A stretch of DNA of 6,056 bases from Inquilinus sp039594555 (GCF_039594555.1 NZ_JBCNNF010000418.1:1-6056), one strand, 5' to 3'. Positions 1 through 5,986 are shown, counted from the first letter of the stretch. Notes: a model not told the origin generated them from the sequence alone. A program made the numbers and translations.

Positions 1-924
1 GTCGATCGCGGCGATCTGCGGCAGGCCGCCGGGGATCAGGTGGATCAGGGCGTTGAAGGCGTGGATCATGCCCGGCGCCATGACATAGGTCACCGGCACC
101 TTCGCCTCCTTCAGCATCCGGGCATAGACCCGCGCCTCGTCGCGCAGCGGGTCGCATTCCGCCGCCAGCACGAAGGTCTTCGGCAGCCGCGGCGGCACCG
201 GGTGCAGGATCGGCGAGGCCAGCGGATGGTCCGGCGCCTCGTCCGGGCCGAGATAGCATTGCCGGAACCATTCCAGGTCGACGCGGTCCAGCCCGTAGCC
301 GTCGCCGTAATCCAGCACCGAATGCTGGCTCATGGTCAGGTCCAGCCATGGGCACAGCAGGTAGGTCAGGGCGATGCGCGGCCCGTTCTCGGTCGCCGCC
401 AGCCGGCTGATCGCGGCGGCCAGGCCGGCGCCGGCGCTGGTGCCGCCGACCATCAGCCGGCGTGGATCGCCGCCGAAGCTTGCGGCGTGATGCGCGGTCC
501 ACAGCAGCGCGTCATAGGCGTCGTCGATCGCCGCCGGGAACGGATGGTCGGGGCCGAGGCGGTAGCTGGCCGAGATCACCAGCGCCGGGGTGTTGGCGGC
601 GATCCGCCGGGCCTCGTCCTCGCTCTCCTCGATGCCGCCCAGCACATAGCCGCCGCCATGGAAATACAGCGCCACCGGCAGCGGCCGCCCTCCGGTCCCC
701 TTCGGCCGCAGGATGCGCACCCGGCGCGGCCCGGCCCGGCCCTCGATCTCGTAATCCTCGACGAGATCCATCTCCGGCAGCTTCGGCATCCGCGACAGCT
801 TCAATTCGCTGAACAGCGCCTTGGCGCGGTCCGCCCCGACATCGGCCCAGGACTGGATGCTCGTCTTTTCCCGCCAGCGCTCCACCGCCTCCAGATACGC
901 CTCGCAGTCGGGATGCAGGATCAT
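1..924 (-). CDS. HSL-family alpha/beta hydrolase (GTSAG-type esterase), C-terminus cut by window edge
   Basis: This is a probable carboxylesterase or lipase-like hydrolase of the hormone-sensitive lipase family, acting on short or medium acyl esters. The true substrate is unknown. The minus strand stays open from the ATG at 924-922 to the edge, giving 308 residues. The oxyanion-hole motif HGGG is at about residues 89-92. The nucleophile elbow GTSAG is at 161-165 (Ser163), the acid Asp258 lies in ECDPLRDE, and His288 lies in GMIHAFN, so the catalytic triad is complete. The family is usually about 310-320 residues, so only a few C-terminal residues should be missing. GTSAG rather than GDSAG places it in one of the two known bacterial HSL subgroups. 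The start is supported by GGAG six bases upstream. No signal peptide is seen, so it is probably cytoplasmic. It lies 77 bases downstream of epmA on the same strand and may be co-transcribed with it. Confidence 0.9.
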   Translation of the reverse strand, partial: MILHPDCEAYLEAVERWREKTSIQSWADVGADRAKALFSELKLSRMPKLPEMDLVEDYEIEGRAGPRRVRILRPKGTGGRPLPVALYFHGGGYVLGGIEESEDEARRIAANTPALVISASYRLGPDHPFPAAIDDAYDALLWTAHHAASFGGDPRRLMVGGTSAGAGLAAAISRLAATENGPRIALTYLLCPWLDLTMSQHSVLDYGDGYGLDRVDLEWFRQCYLGPDEAPDHPLASPILHPVPPRLPKTFVLAAECDPLRDEARVYARMLKEAKVPVTYVMAPGMIHAFNALIHLIPGGLPQIAAID

Positions 925-993
925 CAAGGACTCCGGATCGACGGGACGGTGCTCAAGGGCCCGGGCGGAACGCTCAGCGCGCGACCATGGTTC

Positions 994-1028
994 CGATGAC
1001 GTTATCGAGCTGTCATCGTCCCGATGAC
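994..1028 (-). other. Three alternating heptamer copies able to form competing hairpins at the epmA 3' end
   Basis: CGATGAC occurs at 994-1000, its complement GTCATCG at 1012-1018, and CGATGAC again at 1022-1028. In the minus-strand transcript the middle copy can pair with the upstream copy (7 bp, 3-nt loop, inside the last epmA codons) or with the downstream copy (7 bp, 11-nt loop containing the TAA stop). It could act as a weak terminator, pause site or mRNA-stabilising structure between epmA and the hydrolase. There is no U-tract, so a classical intrinsic terminator is unlikely. The repeats are seen directly; any function is inferred. Confidence 0.4.
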
Positions 1029-2120
1029 GGGCGCCCACAGCACGTCATCGATATGGTCCGCCCCGGTCGCCAGCATCACCAGGCGATCGAACCCTAGCGC
1101 GATCCCGCTGCAATCGGAAAGGCCGCCGCCGCGATCCGGGTCGAGCGCCGCCAGGAAGTCCTCGTCGATCGGATAACGCACGCCGTAAAGCTGCTGCTTC
1201 AGCTCCATATCGGCCTCGAACCGCGCCTGCTGCGCCGCGGCGTCGGTCAGCTCGCCGAAGGCATTCGCCAGCTCGAGGCCGGCGACATACAGCTCGAACC
1301 GCTCGGCGGTGCGCGGATCGGCCGGATTCGGCCGCGACAGCGCCGCCATCGACAGCGGGTATTCGATCAGCACGCAGGGGGCGCCGAAGCCCAGCTTCGG
1401 CTCGATCCGCTCCAGGAACACCCGGAAGAACAGGTCGTCCCAGCGGTCACCGTCGCGCGCCGGGATGCCGACCGCCGTGGTCGCCGCGTTCAGCAGGGCC
1501 AGGTCCGGGTTCAGCGGGTCCGGCGCGGTCGCCAGCAGGTCGATGCCGGTGAACTCCAGGAACGCCTGCTGCACCGTCAGCACCCGCCATTCGGCGAAGG
1601 GGTCGCAATCCTGCCCGCGCCAGCTCAGCCTGTCCCGCCCCGCGGCGCAGGCCGCCGCCTGGAACAGGGCCTGGCAGTCGTCGATCAGCGTCCGATAGCC
1701 TTCCCCCGCCCGATACCACTCGATCATCGAGAATTCCGGATGATGGGTGGCGCTGCGCTCGGCGTTGCGGAACACATGGCTCAGCTGGAAGATCCGCTCC
1801 AGCCCGGCCGAGAGCAGCTTCTTCATCGCGAATTCGGGGCTGGTGTGCAGGTACAGGCGCTGCGCGTCGTCCGGATGTGGCCCGCGCAGCTCGGTCGCGA
1901 AGGCGACCAGATGCGGCTCCAGCCCCGGCGAGACCTGCAGCGCCGGAGTGTCCACCTCGAGGAAGCCGCGCTCGGCGAAGACCTGGCGGACGGCAGCGGT
2001 AATCCGCGCCCGCGCCTCCAGGTAAGGCCGCTTGCGGGCATAGACGCCGCTCTGCCACCAGCGGCCGCGCAGGCCCCGAATGCCCGGTTCCGTCGTCATG
2101 GTCCTGTCCGATCCCGTCAT
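1002..2120 (-). CDS. epmA: EF-P--lysine ligase EpmA (LysRS paralogue, PoxA/GenX)
   Basis: EpmA activates lysine, preferably (R)-beta-lysine, with ATP and attaches it to the conserved lysine of elongation factor P. The protein is a class II lysyl-tRNA synthetase catalytic core without the N-terminal anticodon-binding domain. Numbering from this start (372 aa), motif 2 FRNAERSATHHPEFSMIEWY is at about 117-136, GLELANAFGELTD at about 281-293 and motif 3 SGIALGFDRLVML at about 338-350. Ala341 in GIALG matches E. coli EpmA Ala298, where LysRS has Gly; this favours beta-lysine specificity. An insertion of roughly 17 residues at about 161-178 explains much of the extra length over the 325-aa E. coli protein. 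Start: ATG 2120 is preceded by GAGG four bases upstream. ATG 2099 and ATG 2183 are in-frame alternatives, and 2099 starts 13 residues before the conserved WW. The gene is divergent from efp, its substrate gene. Confidence 0.93.
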   Translation of the reverse strand: MTGSDRTMTTEPGIRGLRGRWWQSGVYARKRPYLEARARITAAVRQVFAERGFLEVDTPALQVSPGLEPHLVAFATELRGPHPDDAQRLYLHTSPEFAMKKLLSAGLERIFQLSHVFRNAERSATHHPEFSMIEWYRAGEGYRTLIDDCQALFQAAACAAGRDRLSWRGQDCDPFAEWRVLTVQQAFLEFTGIDLLATAPDPLNPDLALLNAATTAVGIPARDGDRWDDLFFRVFLERIEPKLGFGAPCVLIEYPLSMAALSRPNPADPRTAERFELYVAGLELANAFGELTDAAAQQARFEADMELKQQLYGVRYPIDEDFLAALDPDRGGGLSDCSGIALGFDRLVMLATGADHIDDVLWAPVIGTMTAR

Positions 2121-2182
2121 GCCGCCTCGATAGCAGGTCGCCGCGCGCGGCGCAGCGTTGCTGTCATGGTGCCGACTCGACA

Positions 2183-2211
2183 TTGCCCTTGCCGGGACTT
2201 GCTGCTAGGGT
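2183..2211 (+). promoter_or_regulatory. Candidate sigma-70-type promoter for efp
   Basis: TTGCCC (2183-2188) and TAGGGT (2206-2211) are separated by 17 bases, close to the housekeeping consensus spacing used in alphaproteobacteria. Transcription would start near 2218, giving an efp leader of about 75 nt. The leader contains a GC-rich dyad (GCCCC 2241-2245 with GGGGC 2257-2261, or CGCGCC 2248-2253 with GGCGCG 2259-2264). The -10 context, GCTAGGGTCCGC, closely resembles the one proposed upstream of the gene at 3823. Confidence 0.4.
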
Positions 2212-2292
2212 CCGCGCCCATCGCGCCACCCTGTCGTGCCGCCCCGGCGCGCCAGTGGGGCGCGAAACGCATTTATCTGCAGAAGATCCGCC

Positions 2293-2859
2293 ATGAAGGT
2301 CAATGCCATCACGATCCGGCCCGGCAACGTCCTCGAATACGAGGGCAAGCTGATGCTGGTGACCAAGATCGAGATCATTCAGCCGGGCAAGGGCAATGCC
2401 GTCATCCAGGTCGAGATGCGCGACGCCCGCACCGGCACCAAGACGCAGCAGCGGTTCCGCACCCAGGAGACGGTCGAGCGGGCCCGGCTGGACGAGCACG
2501 AGATGCAGTTCCTGTACCAGGAAGGCGACAACCTGACCTTCATGGACAACGAGAACTTCGAGCAGACCCAGGTCCCGGTCGAGACCGTCGGCGAGCCGGC
2601 GCGCTTCCTGCAGGAAGGCATGGTCTGCACCGTGACCATGTATGAGGGCTCGGCCCTGTCGGTCGAGCTGCCGCAGACCGTCACCATGCGGATCGCCGAG
2701 GCGGACCCGGTGGTGAAGGGGCAGACCGCCTCCTCCTCCTACAAGCCGGCGGTGCTGGAGAATGGCGTGCGCGTCATGGTCCCGCCGCACATCTCGGCGG
2801 ACACCCGGATCGTCATCAACACGGCCGACGGCACCTATCTCGAGCGCGCGAAGGACTGA
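2293..2859 (+). CDS. efp: Translation elongation factor P
   Basis: EF-P binds ribosomes stalled on consecutive prolines, between the P and E sites, and promotes peptide bond formation. The 188-residue product has the family's usual length and three-domain layout: a KOW-like N-terminal domain (about 1-62), a central OB domain (about 66-128) and a C-terminal OB domain (about 129-188). The loop IQPGKGNA carries Lys33, which matches E. coli Lys34, the residue modified by EpmA. FMDNENFEQ in the middle domain and the C-terminal DTRIVINTADGTYLERAKD region are typical. An upstream in-frame ATG at 2236 would add 19 residues before the conserved start MKVNAITIRPGN and is not needed; the ATG at 2293 has GAAG about seven bases upstream. 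The gene is divergent from epmA, and the next gene follows after nine bases, so efp and suhB are probably one transcript. Confidence 0.97.
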   Translation: MKVNAITIRPGNVLEYEGKLMLVTKIEIIQPGKGNAVIQVEMRDARTGTKTQQRFRTQETVERARLDEHEMQFLYQEGDNLTFMDNENFEQTQVPVETVGEPARFLQEGMVCTVTMYEGSALSVELPQTVTMRIAEADPVVKGQTASSSYKPAVLENGVRVMVPPHISADTRIVINTADGTYLERAKD

Positions 2860-2868
2860 TCTCCCCTT

Positions 2869-3696
2869 ATGGCCGGACGTTCCCCCCTCATCACCGTCAT
2901 GATCCGCGCGGCCCAGAAGGCCGGGCGCGGCCTCGTCCGCGATTTCGGCGAGGTCGAAAACCTGCAGGTCAGCCGCAAAGGCCCCGCCGACTTCGTGTCG
3001 GCCGCGGACCTGAAGGCCGAGGAGACCTTGCGCGACGAGCTGACGCGCGCCCGCCCGCGCTTCGGCTGGCTGATGGAAGAAGGCGGCGTGATCGAGGGTG
3101 AGGACAAGGACCGCCGCTGGGTCGTCGACCCGCTGGACGGCACCACCAACTTCCTGCACGGCATCCCGCATTTCGCGATCTCGATCGCGCTGGAGCAGGA
3201 CGGCGTGCCGGTGGCCGGGGTGATCTTCAACCCGGTGACGGACGAGCTGTACTGGGCGGAAAAGGGCGCCGGCGCCTTCCTCAACGACCGGCGCCTGCGC
3301 GTCTCCAGCCGCAAGAACCTAGCGGATTCGCTGATCGGCACCGGCATGCCCTTCATGGGCCGCGGCGACAGCCTCGCCTATCAGCGCGAGCTGCAGATGA
3401 TCATGCCGCATGTCGCCGGCATCCGGCGGATGGGCGCGGCCTCGCTCGACCTCGCCTATGTCGCCGCCGGCCGCTTCGACGGCTTCTGGGAGACCGGGCT
3501 GAACCCCTGGGACATCGCCGCGGGCATCGTCCTGGTGCAGGAGGCGGGCGGCTTCGTCACGGATGTCGACGGCAAGAGCCCGGCCTTGAATGCCGACACC
3601 GCGGTGGCCGGCAACGCGCTGATCCACAAGACCCTGGCCATGGCCATCACCAAGGCCCGCGCCCCGCGCACGCCGAAGGCCGCCGCGGCGTCCTGA
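2869..3696 (+). CDS. suhB: Inositol-1-monophosphatase family protein (SuhB-like)
   Basis: This is a Mg-dependent, Li-sensitive-type phosphatase that hydrolyses myo-inositol monophosphates and related sugar phosphates. In enterobacteria SuhB also works with Nus factors in rRNA antitermination, but that role is not shown for this protein. The 275-residue length is normal (E. coli SuhB 267). Metal-binding features are intact: Lys38-Gly-Pro-Ala-Asp and Asp47 near the N-terminus, Glu70/Glu71 in WLMEEGG, motif DPLDGTTNF with Asp87 and Asp90 at 87-95, and the second family motif WDIAAGIVLVQEAGG with Asp215 at 214-228. The C-terminal tail (about 262-275) is Ala/Pro/Lys-rich and probably disordered. 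The start ATG is nine bases after the efp stop. The nearest purine-rich stretch, AAGGA, lies inside the efp end some 13 bases away, which suggests translation coupled to efp. Confidence 0.93.
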   Translation: MAGRSPLITVMIRAAQKAGRGLVRDFGEVENLQVSRKGPADFVSAADLKAEETLRDELTRARPRFGWLMEEGGVIEGEDKDRRWVVDPLDGTTNFLHGIPHFAISIALEQDGVPVAGVIFNPVTDELYWAEKGAGAFLNDRRLRVSSRKNLADSLIGTGMPFMGRGDSLAYQRELQMIMPHVAGIRRMGAASLDLAYVAAGRFDGFWETGLNPWDIAAGIVLVQEAGGFVTDVDGKSPALNADTAVAGNALIHKTLAMAITKARAPRTPKAAAAS

Positions 3697-3698
3697 TC

Positions 3699-3749
3699 CA
3701 GGACTTTCGTCGCAAGGGCTGCATTCCTTCGACGGATGGCCCTGTCCTG
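3699..3749 (+). terminator. Long imperfect hairpin after suhB, possible terminator
   Basis: CAGGAC (3699-3704) pairs with GTCCTG (3744-3749). After an internal loop, TTCGTCG (3706-3712) pairs with CGACGGA (3730-3736) with one G-U pair, and AAGG (3714-3717) pairs with CCTT (3726-3729) around an 8-nt loop. It starts three bases past the suhB stop and lies before the next candidate promoter, as expected for the end of an efp-suhB transcript. There is no T-run after the stem, so it could be a pause or 3'-end-protecting structure rather than an intrinsic terminator. Confidence 0.35.
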
Positions 3750-3763
3750 ACGCTGCTTGGCGA

Positions 3764-3793
3764 TTGTTTCGCCCTCCTCCGCTGAGCTATGGT
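3764..3793 (+). promoter_or_regulatory. Candidate promoter for the ompA-like/motA-like unit
   Basis: TTGTTT (3764-3769) and TATGGT (3788-3793) are 18 bases apart. The -10 context GCTATGGTCCGC is nearly the same as that proposed for efp (GCTAGGGTCCGC). A start near 3800 gives a leader of about 23 nt to the ATG at 3823 or about 50 nt to the TTG at 3850. It lies just after the suhB hairpin, which makes this a plausible transcription-unit boundary. Confidence 0.4.
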
Positions 3794-3822
3794 CCGCCCC
3801 GTTGCATGCGGGTGTATGATCC

Positions 3823-4557
3823 ATGGTCCGTAGCGTTGTGAGGTTTGGCTTGGCCCACCGTCAGCAGACCGGCCAGCGGGCATGGGCCCGCGTGGCGGTT
3901 TTGGTCCTTCCCGCCGCCCTGATCATCGGGGCGGCGACCGCGCGGGCGGAGGATCCGCTCGCCGACAGCGACCTGTCTCTCGACACCCGACTCCTGACCC
4001 GCGGCGAGGCCGCGCGCCCGGCGCCGCTGCCGGTGCCGACCTCGGCCGGCCCGGTCACCGGCCCGATCCCGTTCTTGGAGCCGTCTTACCAGCCGGCGGC
4101 CATCCCGTCCCTGCCCGGCCTGGTCGACGAGCCGGCGCCGGCCTATGACGCCGACGTGGTCGTGAGGGGCGGCGGCGGTTTCGCCGACCCCAACGTCAAG
4201 GTCAAGGCCATGCCGGGGATGAACCCCAACGACGTGGTCGGCCTTATCGTCGGCAACGGCTTCCGCATCCGCTTCAGCCCCGGCGCCGAGGAGATCGGCA
4301 CCGAGGCCGGCGACCTGCTTTCCGGCCTGGTCGAGAAGCTGGCCGCCGACGGCGGCAGCCAGATCGAGATCCGCGCCTATGCCGGGGCCAAGCCCGATCC
4401 GGCCAATGCCCGGCGCATCTCGCTCAGCCGCGCGCTCAACATCCGCTCCTTCCTGATCGACCGCGGCATCGACAGCAAGCGCATCGCCCTGCGCGCGCTT
4501 GGCAACACCTCGCCGCCCGACCAGCCCGCGGACCGCGTCGACCTCCGGATCCAGTAG
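3823..4557 (+). CDS. Exported OmpA-C-domain protein with degenerate peptidoglycan-binding site
   Basis: This is probably a periplasmic or membrane-anchored envelope protein; its exact function is unknown. The N-terminus is basic (RQQTGQRAWAR) followed by one hydrophobic segment at about 22-41, ending in ATARA|ED, a good signal-peptidase I site. There is no lipobox Cys. Residues about 60-110 are Pro/Ala-rich and probably a flexible linker. Residues about 147-243 match the OmpA C-terminal fold, with ARRISLSRALNIRSFLIDRG and RIALRALG typical. Aligned to E. coli OmpA, Arg286 is kept (Arg203) but Asp271 is replaced by Gly188, so diaminopimelate binding may be altered. Start: ATG 3823 gives 244 aa. 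TTG 3850 has a better ribosome site (GAGG at 3840-3843, 6-base spacer) and would leave a shorter signal-peptide n-region. It precedes the MotA-like gene by 11 bases, implying an operon. Confidence 0.82.
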   Translation: MVRSVVRFGLAHRQQTGQRAWARVAVLVLPAALIIGAATARAEDPLADSDLSLDTRLLTRGEAARPAPLPVPTSAGPVTGPIPFLEPSYQPAAIPSLPGLVDEPAPAYDADVVVRGGGGFADPNVKVKAMPGMNPNDVVGLIVGNGFRIRFSPGAEEIGTEAGDLLSGLVEKLAADGGSQIEIRAYAGAKPDPANARRISLSRALNIRSFLIDRGIDSKRIALRALGNTSPPDQPADRVDLRIQ

Positions 4558-4568
4558 AAAGCCTCCCG

Positions 4569-5783
4569 ATGTCGATGACCGCCCTGGCATCCCGCCCGTC
4601 CTCGATGCGCCCGGCGATGTCCAGCCCGCGGCGGTATGTCGTCCGGATGACGGCCTTCGTCATCATCGTCGCCATCGTCGCGGCCCTGCTGGCGCCCGGC
4701 GTGTCCTCCGCCTTCCTGTCGAACCCGGCGCTGAACGGCGTGATCCTGGCCGCCACGCTGTTCGGCATCGTCTTCTGTTTCCGTGCGGTGCTGAACCTGG
4801 AGCCCGACATCCGCTGGATCGAGGCCCATCTAACGCAGCGCGCCCAGGGCGGGCGGATGGCGGCGGTGCAGCCGCGCCTGCTGGCCCCGGTCGCCCGGGT
4901 GATCGCCGAGCAGCAGGGCGAGCTGAGCCTGTCGCCGCTGGCGATGCGGTCGCTGCTCGACGCCATCGGCGCCCGGCTCAGCGAGAGCCGCGAGATCTCG
5001 CGCTACCTGATCGGCCTGCTGATCTTCCTCGGCCTGCTCGGCACCTTCTGGGGGCTCCTGGAAACCGTGCGCTCGGCCAGCGGCGTGATCGCCGGGCTGA
5101 ACATGGAATCGGCCGACCCCAGCGCCGCCTTCGCCACGCTGAAGCACGGGCTGGAGGCGCCGCTGCAGGGCATGGGCACCGCCTTCAGCGCCTCGCTGTT
5201 CGGCCTCGCCGGCTCGCTCTCGCTCGGCTTCCTCGAGCTGCAGGCCAGCCAGGCGCAGAACCGCTTCTACAACGAGCTGGAGGACTGGCTCTCGGCCAAT
5301 ACCCGCCTCTCGGCCGGCCCGCAAGGAAGCGGCCTGCAGGTGGAGGCCGGCGAGCCGGTGTTCCCGGCCTATATCGAATCGGTGGTGGCGCAGACGGCCG
5401 AGAATCTCGACGCGCTGCGCCGCCTGACGGCGCAGGCGGAGGAGGATCGCCGCGGCCAGGGCGGCGCGGTGGGCGCCGTCGCCACCCAACTGGCGGCGAT
5501 CGACGACCATCTGCAGGGCCAGCAGGCGCTGATGGCCCGGCTGGCGGAGGGCCAGCAGGCGACGGCCGCGGTGCTGACCCGCCTCGCCACCGCGCTCGAA
5601 TCCGACCGCTTCGGCATGGATGAGCCGACCCGCCAGCACATTCGCAGCCTGGACACCACGATGCGCCGGATGATCGAGGAGCTGTCGACCGGCCGGATCC
5701 AGCTGTCCGGCGAGATCCGGGGCGAGATCAAGCTCCTGGCCCGCACCATCGCCGCGCTGGCGGAAGGCTCCGAGGCCCGCTGA
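4569..5783 (+). CDS. MotA/TolQ/ExbB-like inner-membrane protein with long cytoplasmic tail
   Basis: This is a predicted proton-channel-type subunit that would use the proton motive force to drive an envelope partner; the partner and role are unknown. The 404 residues show a MotA-like layout: TM1 about 28-44, TM2 about 56-74, a cytoplasmic loop of about 70 residues, TM3 about 147-166 with GLLGTFWGLLETV (compare GLFGTVWGI in TolQ), and TM4 about 201-222 with MGTAFSASLFGLAGS. The tail from about 225 is mostly helical and Gln/Ala/Leu-rich, with coiled-coil-like stretches near 270-345 and 355-400. It is longer than TolQ or ExbB (about 230-245 aa), and MotA (about 290 aa) has no such tail. Several in-frame Met codons (1, 3, 13, 17, 27) leave the start uncertain; the first is weakly supported by AGAAAG upstream. 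It follows the OmpA-like gene by 11 bases. Confidence 0.8.
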   Translation: MSMTALASRPSSMRPAMSSPRRYVVRMTAFVIIVAIVAALLAPGVSSAFLSNPALNGVILAATLFGIVFCFRAVLNLEPDIRWIEAHLTQRAQGGRMAAVQPRLLAPVARVIAEQQGELSLSPLAMRSLLDAIGARLSESREISRYLIGLLIFLGLLGTFWGLLETVRSASGVIAGLNMESADPSAAFATLKHGLEAPLQGMGTAFSASLFGLAGSLSLGFLELQASQAQNRFYNELEDWLSANTRLSAGPQGSGLQVEAGEPVFPAYIESVVAQTAENLDALRRLTAQAEEDRRGQGGAVGAVATQLAAIDDHLQGQQALMARLAEGQQATAAVLTRLATALESDRFGMDEPTRQHIRSLDTTMRRMIEELSTGRIQLSGEIRGEIKLLARTIAALAEGSEAR

Positions 5784-5830
5784 TCCATGGCGATGCTTAG
5801 CCCGCATGCCTCGCCCTCCGTGTGGCCTGC

Positions 5831-5927
5831 GCCGGTTCAAGACGCCGGCAGGGCAGGAGGCGCGCGCGGCGCGATGCAGCGCATCGGGCAAGCGCGGCGA
5901 CGCACCCTGCCGGCGTCTTCAACCGGC
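5831..5927. repeat. Concentric foldback element, REPIN/MITE-like
   Basis: A 23-nt arm at 5831-5853 is the inverse complement of 5905-5927 except for one base (C at 5838). Between the arms, CGATGC (5872-5877) and GCATCG (5881-5886) form an inner hairpin with a 3-nt loop. Both dyads share the same centre, base 5879. Each arm also has its own smaller dyad, GCCGG with CCGGC around nine bases, as in REP sequences. The 97-nt size and paired-arm layout fit a REPIN (two inverted REPs) or a small non-autonomous element; a large transcriptional terminator is the alternative. No clear target-site duplication and no canonical GTAG/GGAG REP head is seen at the arm ends. Confidence 0.65.
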
Positions 5928-5986
5928 CCGGAGGGTTGCCTTGCGGCGGGCGCCTGCGGCCCCGGGCGGCTCGACCGTATGTCCCT

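Noticed and set aside
40..999. 319-codon plus-strand ORF over the hydrolase
   Set aside because: Arg/Gln/His-rich shadow of the minus-strand hydrolase, which has a complete catalytic triad.
1002..2183. Bona fide lysyl-tRNA synthetase
   Set aside because: The N-terminal anticodon-binding domain is absent and motif 3 carries the EpmA-type Ala, so this is the EF-P ligase paralogue.
2241..2264. Riboswitch or attenuator in the efp leader
   Set aside because: Only two small alternative GC-rich dyads are seen, with no known riboswitch core; GC-rich DNA gives such dyads often.
2164..3171. 335-codon minus-strand ORF antisense to efp and suhB
   Set aside because: Covers two clearly recognised genes on the other strand; its composition is that of a high-GC antisense shadow and it has no recognisable motif.
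4499..5623. 374-codon plus-strand ORF overlapping the OmpA-like and MotA-like genes
   Set aside because: Different frame, dominated by Arg/Pro/Gly/Ala, and no TM or domain pattern.
3823..5783. Zorya (ZorAB) anti-phage system
   Set aside because: Gene order is reversed, the OmpA-like protein lacks the TM acidic residue, and no ZorC, ZorD or ZorE gene is present in the window.
5831..5849. tRNA T-arm-like GGTTCAA within a GCCGG/CCGGC dyad
   Set aside because: No acceptor stem, D-arm or anticodon arm around it; it is part of the palindrome arm.
4830..5891. 353-codon minus-strand ORF antisense to the motA-like gene
   Set aside because: Low-complexity Arg/Ala/Gly/His-rich shadow; the plus strand has clear TM segments and family motifs.
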